From Adiantum capillus-veneris (lineage: Eukaryota; Streptophyta; Polypodiopsida; Polypodiales; Pteridaceae): a DNA stretch of 64,000 nt. The stretch lies in contig CM043956.1 in the NCBI GenBank assembly GCA_014529385.2, forward strand, positions 61,968,620 through 62,032,619. Direction: 5' to 3'. Below the pieces are notes generated by a model. That model was not told the DNA's origin. It searched no databases and saw nothing but the letters and a program-made list of their open reading frames with translations. A program made the translations under genes and the position numbers. Below are positions 54,799 through 64,000 of this stretch, piece after piece; positions within the stretch are counted from its first letter, which is position 1, and each line of letters begins with the position of its first letter.

Positions 54799-55760
54799 GT
54801 GCTTTTGATACCCTAAGGTGTCAAAAAGCTGCTCTAGGAGGCCTTGTGACTAGTTTTTTGCGTGTTTTTTGTTTGTTTTTTTGCTAGATTTTTTAGAGCG
54901 TGTCGTGGAATGGGTCGTGTGATAGCTCGAAACGAGCGTATCGCTAGGAGGGACGCGCTGTGCTTTACAGCCCACCGTTTGGTTTTATTTTGCTCCAGAA
55001 AAGCCCGAAACAGTCTTTTCCTAGCTAGGAAACTAGGCTCCAAATAGCAAGTCCTAGTGTGCAATGAAGGAGAGGAGAGTGTAGGACTTATCCCACATTC
55101 CTCACTCCCTCCTTGTGAGTCTAGCCTATATATATAGGAGTGAGACTACCCTATATCATAAGACAGAGACAGAGCCTGGGCCTGGGCTTGGGATTGGGAT
55201 TATCCCGATCCCGATCTCACTTTTATACAAACCAACCCGTCTGTTTTTATAACCTCCCCCTCACTCACGTTTTTATTTTTCGATTTTTTTAATTTTTATT
55301 TATTTATGTATTTTTGGATATTATTTGGTACGCGTTTTGGTGCGCGTTGACCTCACCTAACTATTTACTATCTCACCTACCTACTGACTTGCTAATCAGT
55401 GGTTCACCTAATTACTAACCTGCTTAATTAACTAACTGTGTGCCTAACTGTGCACAAACCAGAAAACACAGAAAATGCAAAAAATTGAAACTTGACAGAA
55501 CTGTGCAGTGCAAACTAGAAACTGCAGAAAACGCAGAATTGCAAGAAATGCTAACTGTGTAAGCTGAAATCTGAGCTTAATAGAACTAGCAAAACAGAGC
55601 TTAACAGAACACAAAAAACTTGAATGCAGTCAACAACATTGTGTCTTTCTCTACTGTTTTTGCATAACAACAATAATCAAACTTAAGCCGCGCCTTTCCT
55701 ACATAAAAAATAGCTTCAATACAATTTACAGGTCGCCATTGGAGCTTCACGTGCAGCAGC
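54799..55760 (-). other. Untranslated leader of the large gypsy
   Basis: About 1 kb between primer site and gag ATG. It contains the (CCCAAG)n-like run at 55175-55200, a CACTCACGTTTTT block and one or two GTGCAGTGCAAACTAGAAA units, all shorter than in the non-autonomous relative. No gene is seen. Confidence 0.6.
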
Positions 55761-55778
55761 TCCCCGACAACGGCGCCA
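55761..55778 (-). other. Primer binding site
   Basis: On the minus strand TGGCGCCGTTGTCGGGGA, 4 bp from the 5' LTR. It differs from the site of the small relative at one base. Confidence 0.85.
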
Positions 55779-55782
55779 AAAA

Positions 55783-56329
55783 TGTCAAGGCTAGGGACTT
55801 GCTACGCGCCGTGTGCGAGCCACAAAGGCTCGCAGCACACAGTCATACAACAGACAAGCTCACAAAGAAGAATGGTGTGTCACTCACCTTCCTGCGTAGT
55901 TGCGAATGAAGGATTCCCGCACCGCGAAGAAGAGGGAGACGCCGCTATGCCGCGCTCAACCGCCTCGCCGCCGTCGTGCCGCCGCAACGATCGATCACAC
56001 ACACACTCTCACACTCTCTCTCACACGTACACACACACACACACAAGGAGATGGTGAAGGAGAAGGTGGAGATGGAGCAAGAGCGGCTTCTATTGCACAA
56101 TGAGAGAATGAGTAAAAATTAGGTTTAGTGGCTTTTATATGAGCTCACCCCATTCACACTTGGGCGCCCATACTTAGCCAACTAACTCCTTGAATATTCC
56201 AATTAGAGTGCGCCTATCATCGGAGATCACCCTTACCCTGTTCCTATTGGTCCGACAAGCCCGGTACCTGACTCTAAATAATACAATGTTTATAGATCAT
56301 AGGGTGTCCGTGTGCCGTGAGGGTTAACA
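55783..56329 (-). repeat. 5' LTR of the large gypsy
   Basis: 547 bp with roughly 16 substitutions by eye relative to 34763-35309. TATA box at 56133-56139. Confidence 0.92.
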
Positions 56330-57989
56330 AATTCCATCTTTAACCTTGTCCTTGCACAACATTTCACAACCTAAACTGTGTGAAAAAATGGGTATGTTTT
56401 TGGCTTTTTTCAACTTTTTGCAACTATACCACTCTAGAATTCATGTTTGTGAGGTCTATAATGCTAGAGAACTATCTTTAGTAGTCCTCAACATGTCCTG
56501 ATGCTTCTAGGGAGAAATAAATGTTAAAGTTGTAAGTTATGACCAAATTACAAAAATTGTCAAATCCTGTTTTTAGCCAATTTTAGCTCTTCTATGATTT
56601 TTTCGGTGGCTTTCATGATATCCAAATGCAGTTTTGATTTTCTATGTCGCATATTGTAACATAAAGATAATATTCCTTGAGTAATTTTGGGGCACCTAAT
56701 ACCCTATTTTGCATAGTAGACAACGATGGTTGATTTTTTCAATTATAGAAGAAAACGAAACATTCTAGTATATCAAGTATAGCTTTTCCAATATTGTTAG
56801 TTTCTTGTGACAACTACATGCATTTTGTAGGTAGTAACCATATCTAGTCATAAGGATCAAATTTGGCTAGATATTGAATAGTTTCTATGGGATTCTACAA
56901 CTCATAATGTTGAAACCAGTTTTTTCATGTTTGCTATATTTAGCACTTCATCTTTGTCCCCAAGATTCCCCTTGGTAAGAGATGTATTATTCTTTTGACA
57001 TGCTCCATGGCTCCTTATGAACCTAAAGGACAATAGGGAACTAAGAAAACATGCATATATTATTTGTATGAGCATGGCTATAGAAACTTTGATGATAGGT
57101 TTGCAGAATGGAAAAAATTCAACTTTTTCTTTTGGCAAAACAAAAAATAGTGAGTGAGAAGCAATCATATGTTCTGATCACCAACCCATTGAAGTTAACT
57201 AGGGAATTTATCTCAAGTCCTACAAAAATCCCTAATCTTATTTTTATGCAACAAAACGTAAGAAATGACTATTTTGATGAAAATGTACTGGTCCATCAAC
57301 TTTGGAGGCTTGGTGTGACCAAAAGATGAGAAATTTTACAAGTTTCTTATTGTTTCCATGTGTAGTAGGCCTTGAACTATAACCTCATGAAAGGATTTTA
57401 CAAAATGAGTGGATCTACTATGGTTTTGGAGGTTTTCTTCAAAACCCTGAAAGGACACTTTTATGTCCTGTTAGGTTACCAACCTAGTGTTAAGGAAAGC
57501 TCAAAATCTAACTGCTTGAACCTATTAATTACATTGTATCCCTATTTTTTCTAAAACAACTTGGTAAATCTTACCAAAATCAATCATGAAAGAGACATTT
57601 TGATGTCAGAACGACAATACCAAAAGACCTTAAAGAGCTATTTGACAAGGTTTTATACCCATTACAAAAGCCATCACTCTCGATCTGCTTAGCACTCTAG
57701 ACAATCCCAGCCTATAGTCTAGTACCATCTAGTCTATGGTCATAAGTAAATGAACTTGAGAATACCTAGGCTAGAAAAATTATAATTGCAGACTGACTTA
57801 CTTACTAATTATCGACAACATAATGAAATTAATCAATGCAAAAATTTTAAGCATAGCAACATGCATACATGCAATCATCATCAAATTAGGCCAAGTATGC
57901 ATACTATTGCAGTTATATGCATGCAAATGCAGCTAAAATGCCTATGAAAATCCCCCAAATAACCCAACTTTGATACAAAATGTCAAAAT
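56330..57989. other. No recognisable feature
   Basis: AT-rich DNA with short unconvincing frames only. A short motif (CCAACCTAGTGTTAAG, about 57480) recurs inverted near 34603 on the other side of the gypsy insertion, consistent with an old repeat split by it. Confidence 0.5.
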
Positions 57990-58515
57990 ATTGAGAGGTC
58001 TACAACATGAACATATGTGTTCTTGTCAATCCAAAAATCAGATCATTGAGAAAATGACTTCCTCTATCCTTCACCAACTCTACAGGTAAATCAAACATGG
58101 TCATGATATTATGATAAAGAAATCTAGCTACATGCTAATGTTTGTTATCCTTGAGAGCTACAGGCTCGACCCATTTGGTAAAATCGTATGTAGCAACCAA
58201 AATAGATTTGCATCCCTTACTTGTAGTGGGATTTAAAGGTCCCACAAAGTCCAATCCCCCCTTTTAAAAAGGTTACAAAGGCAATATAGGATGATCAAAC
58301 ATCCTATCTCTATAATTAGACTGACCAAGTTTTTGACAAACAACACAGTTTTTTGCATGCTCATGAGCATCTTTTAACATTGTGGGCCACCAAAATCCAT
58401 CTTGTAGTATCTTTTTGCATGCTATGTCACCTAAAAAATGACCTCCTATTGCACTTGAATGGGCTTCTTGCAATACAACTTGCTGTTCAAAATCCAGAAC
58501 ACATCTTCTAATCAC
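57990..58515 (-). pseudogene. Decayed gypsy integrase
   Basis: The zinc-binding region (AIGGHFLGD ... CVVCQKLG) is an open frame at 58273-58515. Downstream, in other frames, the core shows GLDFVGPLNP with the first Asp and VKDRGSHFLNDL with the second. The element is truncated near 57990 before the catalytic Glu. Several stops are present. Confidence 0.75.
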
Positions 58516-58639
58516 TTGATCAATCCCTTTCCTATATAAATCTCCTGCTATAACAAAAAAGGTATAATTTTAATGATAAACTTTCTTCTTTGATCACATG
58601 TAAAACCTATTGGTATTGTTTCATCTGTCAGAAATATCA

Positions 58640-59890
58640 ACATCTGATCATACCATGATTCGAATATTGCATTTTGGACCTCAAACAACTCAGCATCAGG
58701 GAGATTATCTTGAACACTTCTTGGCTCTTCTCCAATTTCAATTCTACTTAAGTAATCTGCTATGCATGCTCTTTATCTGGAGTGTGAACAATTACAAAGT
58801 CAAACTCCTGTAGCAATAACATCCATCTAGCTAATTTCCTCGTTTGCAATGGATTCTTAATCAGATATATAATGCTTGGTGGTCAGCATGAAAAACTACT
58901 ATGCTGCTTAACAAATAATTCCTAAATTTGTTTAAAGTATACAACATCCCAATTTCTTCTCTTTCAGTCACATCATAATTTATTTCAATCGATGTTAACA
59001 CTCTATTGGCATAGTACAAAGGTATGAACCATCCTCTCACTCTTTCCTACATGAGGCAAACTCCTATAGCCATATCCAATGCATCAACAAAAACATCGAA
59101 AGGTAATTTTCAATATGGAGGCTATAATATTGGTGATACAAAGGGCACATTCTTCCTTGTCAAATGAGTAAGAGGCATGCACACATTTGCTAAATATCTG
59201 ATGTACCTAGCATGCCATTCAATGTGACCAAAAACCCTACTCACTTCCTTTACATTCTATGGATCTTGGGCTATTTTAATAACTTTCTTCTCATCAATAG
59301 ACATTCCCTCTTGGGAAATAGCATGACCCAAAAGAACTCCACTCTTGACACAATTACACTCTTGTAAGGGTTGAGGCACATTCTGAACATCCTACACCTT
59401 TCAAAGCACAACTTCAGACGATGAAGGTGTAAATCCATATTACTCAATACTAAAAAATCATACACAAACCCTCTCATAAAATCCTATAAATAAGGCTCAA
59501 ATGTTCCATAAGATGTGAAATTGAATGATGGTGGTCCATTTTTTAGTCCAAAATTCATGAGATGTAGATGCAAAATCTCCCCACTCTGTTATAAAAGTTG
59601 TTTTGTGTGATGATCCTCCTTAGCAACCTTGATCTTATTGTAACCTAAAAAACCATCCAAAAAATTATCAATTTCTTTCCCTGCTCCTGCATCCAATATT
59701 GCATCACAGAATGGCATTGGAAATGGATCAGTGATAATGACTGCATTCAACTCTTTGTAATCAACACAAACTATAATGTTTCTTTTTGTCTTGGGTACCA
59801 CAATGATGGGTGATAACCATGTAACCTCATGAATAGGATTAATAAACCCCACAACCAACAACTTATCGATCTCTTTCTTGACCTATTGTG
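58640..59890 (-). pseudogene. Decayed gypsy reverse transcriptase and RNase H
   Basis: RT pieces: GFINPIHEVTWLSPI, VCVDYKELNAV, NFLDGFLGYNKI at 59589-59861 and LCFERCRMFRMCLNPYK at 59271-59477; the YVDD-like site has decayed. RNase H pieces between about 58780 and 59130: VTEREEIGMLYTLNKF and HADHQALY. It is broken by many stops and indels, so this is the oldest gypsy in the window. The LDGFLGYN motif relates it to the same broad group as the element at 34763. Confidence 0.75.
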
Positions 59891-60002
59891 AAATATTTGG
59901 ACTCATTATGTACTATTGTTGCACAATCAAAACTGCATCCTCTTTGAGGTTGATATGGTGTTGATGCAAATTAGGATCTTTTCCCTTAACTTCAAAATAG
60001 TC

Positions 60003-60517
60003 TCATGCTAAAACATCTTTATATTCCATCAATAACTGGTAAAGATCCTGCAAGAATTGTCCATCCACATGAATACTGACTTTGACTATCTTTGGATCTT
60101 CTTCAGTGACCAAATTGAGGTCCTTTAACTCATCTTGCTTCACTCTATTTGATCCTCCGAACCTTTTTTTGTATATCTTCTCATCCAAATATCTTGCCTC
60201 CTTTTTATCCTATTGTAAAACTTCCCTTGATCTTGAAGACACATTTTGATCCACCTTCTGTACCAACTTTGATCCTTGTATTTCTTGACCACGAATTATA
60301 GGTGTGAATCCAGCTCCTCTACTTCCTTTTCCTTGAGCAAGATTCCTTCTATATCAACTTCAAATATAGGTACAATGGTTGGATTAGCCTTCAAAACATA
60401 TTCTTCCTTAAAAGGAATGTTCCTCCTCCCCAACATAGAGATTGTAATTACCTGTTTTCCTTTCTTCAAAACAACCTTATTCTCACCCCAATCTTTCTTG
60501 AATTTAGCCAATCTAAA
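60003..60517 (-). pseudogene. Protease remnant and linker to RT
   Basis: Frames 60296-60511 and 60003-60188 carry the end of a protease region (FKKDWGENKVVLKKGK) and the linker typical before gypsy RT (LYQLLMEYKDVLA). The protease active site is missing: gag sequence jumps directly to GHTSYEMLLGRP at 60518-60560, so an internal deletion has removed the N-terminal half of the protease. Confidence 0.6.
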
Positions 60518-62000
60518 CTAAGGCCTCCCCAGTAACATCTCATAGGAAGTATGACCTTGATCCATTTGCTGCTTATGTGGATTAGCTTGTCGGTTATTCT
60601 GATTGTATGGAACTACTAGCATTCCTCTTTCCTCTCTGTGTTTTACCCACCACAAAGCACAATTCAGACCTACCCAGTGATCAGGTCCACCACAATAAAC
60701 ACATGGCATCACTGTTGGTGGTCTTCTTTGATTATTGTCTTGATTTCTCCAAGGTGATATTGGAGGTCTCTGCAATGGTGGTCTCCCCCTCAATGGAGCT
60801 ACTTGATTAGTTTTAGCATCATTTCTTCCTCTAACTGCATTAGCAGTTGGTCTACTCTTGCTATTAAGATTGTACCAGCATTGTGTTATATTATGCCCTT
60901 CTTTCTCACAAATGTGGCAATACTGCTTCTCCTTTAGAGCTATCACAAAATAATCAATATTTTTCAATTTAGTGACTAAATCCTCCTCTTTGTCTTTATT
61001 ATCCTTCTTCTTCTTATCACTATGATTCTTCTTCTTCTTTGCTTTGTTGCTTTCAACTTCACTGTCTGATGACTCTTCTGAATCCCTCTCTTTCTTAGTT
61101 TGAGACTCAGCTTCTGGCTCTTCTTGTGAATCAAAGCTACCTCTGCTCTTGCTTCTAGTCTTGGTCATACCAAGAATTTTATCAACTCTAGTTGCAGTTG
61201 TAACCAAATTATCAAAGACACCTTCAATATTAATGTTGGCTACAACATTCTTCAGTCCCTTTCTCAAAACTTTCAAGAAATATCCTGCTAAAATTTCATC
61301 TGTGGGTCTTTCATTTTGCTGTAATCTGTCCACCAAAATTCCCAAAATTCCAATTTTTCTAGCATAATCTTCCACCAACATACTTCTCTGCCTTTTGTCC
61401 TTGATTTTCTTCAAGACATCAGTTGGAGTCTTCTCCTTTCTGAATCTTTGTAAAAATTCTACTCAGAGTGCAACATATAATGCAAAATGTGCAATACCAT
61501 ATTGGCTAAACCAACTCATGGCTTTGCCTTCCAATGTTGCTACAAATTTCTACAGCTTTATGTCATCACCATATACAACCGAATGTCCAATGGCTTGCCA
61601 CTTGGCCTCAAATTGAGCCACATGAAAATCAGCATCTTCACTAAACCTACCCCTGAATTTGGCTTCTTTATCCTTAGGGTTAGAAGGTGGTTGAACCAAT
61701 GGGATAAGTTGAGGTAATCTCCTAGATATTTGCCTTGTAGATACTTGTAGTGGGTCAAAGACTTCTTACACACTTGCTGTCAAGAGTAAAGCTCCCACCA
61801 ATTGCATCACCTGCCTTCCTTCTGGTGCTCTTGAATTCTCACCTTCTTGATTCCCCTGTTGAAATTCATGGACATTTGTGTCCCCTTCACCATCTATGGG
61901 TTGATCATAATTGAAAGGATTAATGTTTCTTGCGTGGGCCCGAGCCCTAGTGTAATAAACTCTAGATACTCTTTGTGGTCTCTCTGACAGTAAAACAGAC
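60518..62000 (-). pseudogene. Decayed gypsy gag with two zinc knuckles
   Basis: The 298-codon frame 60518-61414 holds the end of the gag domain (LRKGLKNVVANINIEGVF), a Lys/Asp/Ser-rich segment, and knuckles CHICEKEGHNITQC and CVYCGGPDHWVGLNC. Upstream in broken frames to about 61950 is the rest of the gag domain (KLQKFVATLEGKAMSWF, HVAQFEAKWQAIG) and an N-terminal YTRARAHARNINPFN stretch. No LTR or primer site could be defined beyond it. Confidence 0.75.
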
Positions 62001-62101
62001 AAACTAACATACAATGCTAAAATAGAAAACATCATGCACAACATACAACCAGACACAACATGATCACCAAATGTGTTGGGGTTCATCAACACATGATTCA
62101 C

Positions 62102-64000
62102 TCTCTCTCAAACACCATTTCACATAATAGAACAAAACACACATCACATTAGACTCAACCACAAAATTGTAGAAAGATAACTTTATATTGAACAAAGAAT
62201 ACATTAAGATAAACATACAAAGTGGTCAACATGACTGAAATTCCCCCATTGTATTATAAAAAAAACTGCTCTTGAACACCACGGTCACAACTACCCAATC
62301 TTGAGCTCATTTTTGGGCCTTGTAAGAAATGTTGATGTGGCATAGCTTTCAAAAAGTGGGGATCGGTAAATTTTTTGTAAATAAGATCCAAACTTGTCGG
62401 ATGTTGGATATTTAGAATCTACTCTTCAAATGCTATCTATTGATATATAGCATGCATGTATCGGACATTGCCTTCATATAGATCTAGAAAAAGGTGATTT
62501 TAGATTACCGTAACGGTAACAAAAATTGGTTGATTGAAAAAAATGGCATAAATTTCATAGAAGTCATCCAAACTTTTCAGACCTTATCTCTTTAGAATCC
62601 ATTTTTTAAAAGCTTTCCAATGATAGGTCATATCATGGGGTTCTGAGAAATATTTAGAGGGGTCTACCGGGTTGCTTTCTTTTGTACAACTTTGATGATG
62701 TGGCACTCTTAAAAGGCCCAAAAATGAGTTCAAAACTTTCCTAATGAATGTTCTTGGCATAACATCCAACTCAACTATATCATGTTTAGCAAAATCCAAC
62801 CCATCAATATTCCAAATCAATAACTTTTGAGTCATCACTATCAAACTCAACATAACTATCTAGTCAACATACACATATTCCGAATGCAACATAGTAACGC
62901 TCTATACTCCAAAATTTAGGATTGGAACCCGCACGATCACCAAATGTGTATCTTGGTGAGAAGGCTAAGCACATATACCTACAATTTAATAACAATGCAT
63001 GCTTAGAACATTAAGCAACATACACTCTCCCTCAATTTTTGGGAATAATACCAATGAATACACAAATGCACAATCTCCCTTGTACTAAATAGTACAGAAG
63101 ACAAATATTTTTTTACACATAGAGAAATACACAAAAATAGGCATAAGAGAGCATCTTCTTCATATTCACCGAATCAAAAAAATTGTTTACATCCAAAATC
63201 TCAATAGTTAAGGAATTTTATAGGCTTTTAAATTACAAGACTCCCTTTCATATTTCCTACTTTCTAAGGGTCAAGTCTTACTTACAAAGTATAAGTTCTA
63301 CAACATCCACTAGTACATTATGTGAAACCTTAATAATTAGCTCATATGACCTTGGCTTAATCAAAATCATTCTATTCAAGAAAACTCCATTTTTACCTTA
63401 ATATTTCCTATTGCTGGCCAAAGTGGAATGTCTTCTATTTTGAGTCTTTCCATCTCAATTAGTATAAAAGCATATATGTAGGGGAAATGCTTACTTGCAC
63501 ATAAGAGTGGATTAGACATAGTTTATGTATCATATTCTTTGTACAATTACGTATGTGTATCTCTCATTCCCTATGTGGATTCCATCTGCGTATTGCCACA
63601 AAATTGGTAAAGTTTCAAAACCAAAATGTAAATGAATCAAATGGTTCTAACCTTACTGACCTTGCTTGTGTGTAAGTTGTTGAACTTCCTATCGAAGATT
63701 TGGTACTTGATGAGATTCCTATCCAAGATGTTGTTTCTTAGGGTACATTGATTACATGCAAATTATGCCCAAGAGAGCCAAGATCAAGATGCAAAAGGAC
63801 TCCAACCTTGAGTATGAGGGTTCAATGTTGAATGAGTTGGCAAATTGGGAAAGTATATAGCTTTTGGGGAGGGCAACCATAACACAAAGAGTAGGTTGCC
63901 AAATATGGTTTCATATGCTTGCATCTTGAAAGTATAGAGCTTGCATAGTTTTTGAGGTCGAGCCCAAAAGGTCTTGGGTTTTCTCAATGGATTCAATGCC
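62102..64000. other. No recognisable feature
   Basis: AT-rich DNA without supportable genes. The word GATCACCAAATGTG occurs at about 62060 and 62937, which could mark an old repeat boundary of the decayed gypsy, but I could not define ends. Confidence 0.45.

Larger units (their letters stand above)
34763..56329 (-). mobile_element. Complete autonomous-type Ty3/gypsy with nested CACTA element
   Basis: Two 547-bp LTRs (TGTTAA ... TTGACA on the minus strand) with a perfect 5-bp target duplication AATTC (34758-34762 and 56330-56334). It has an 18-base primer site and polypurine tract. Without the 8.1-kb CACTA insertion it is about 13.4 kb. Gene order is gag extension and gag, zinc knuckles, protease, RT, RNase H, integrase, a second retropepsin-like domain and a W[VI]PK domain. 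Primer site and lack of a chromodomain suggest the Tat/Athila-like side of gypsy. At least five in-frame stops and three frameshifts make it inactive. LTR divergence is roughly 3% by eye. Confidence 0.93.

Noticed and set aside
58273-62000. Endogenous pararetrovirus (caulimovirid) remnant
   Set aside because: An integrase with HHCC and DD core is present downstream of RNase H and no movement protein is visible, so a gypsy retrotransposon fits better.

Overview
The window looks like heterochromatic, transposon-packed nuclear DNA of a land plant with a large genome. The evidence is a plant-type set of elements: Ty1/copia with initiator-Met primer sites, Ty3/gypsy of the non-chromovirus Tat/Athila-like group, a chromovirus with a C-terminal chromodomain, and a CACTA (En/Spm) transposon encoding the plant-specific tnp2/DUF4218/DUF4216 and Ptta-type proteins. 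A captured heavy-metal-associated isoprenylated plant protein (HIPP) fragment points the same way. I cannot resolve the lineage; a HET-like gene remnant makes me lean weakly towards a non-flowering plant, but that is inference. I found no intact host gene, tRNA, rRNA or CRISPR array.

Layout. 1-6.3 kb: an unassigned open frame, two tandem 349-bp tRNA-like repeats, a HET-domain pseudogene on the minus strand, and a 1.3-kb tandem duplication. 6.3-12.2 kb: a decayed minus-strand copia split by a complete 3.16-kb copia-type element that codes only for gag (TSD TGAAG). 12.2-17.4 kb: an AT-rich repeat family, a striking hairpin near 15.1 kb and microsatellites. 17.4-22.6 kb: a complete non-autonomous gypsy element (TSD AGTCT) with one open 382-codon frame. 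24.4-32.8 kb: a 5'-truncated chromovirus whose 3' LTR is split by a complete minus-strand copia (TSD GTGAC). 34.8-56.3 kb: a complete minus-strand gypsy (TSD AATTC) about 13.4 kb long, with an 8.1-kb CACTA transposon nested in its 3' region. 58.0-62.1 kb: a decayed minus-strand gypsy. The remaining stretches show nothing I can name.

The two elements at 17.4 and 34.8 kb belong to one family. The large one encodes gag with four zinc knuckles, a protease, reverse transcriptase, RNase H and integrase. After integrase the same frame continues into a second retropepsin-like domain (DTGA ... LGR) and a basic domain with four W[VI]PK motifs. The small element keeps only the N-terminal gag extension, a short linker and the W[VI]PK domain, fused in frame. 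This unusual C-terminal extension is my best candidate for something undescribed. The CACTA element is also notable: besides its two transposition genes, both carrying in-frame stops, it carries a fragment of a host HIPP gene ending in a CaaX box.

All breaks are described, not repaired. Divergence figures were counted by eye and are approximate.
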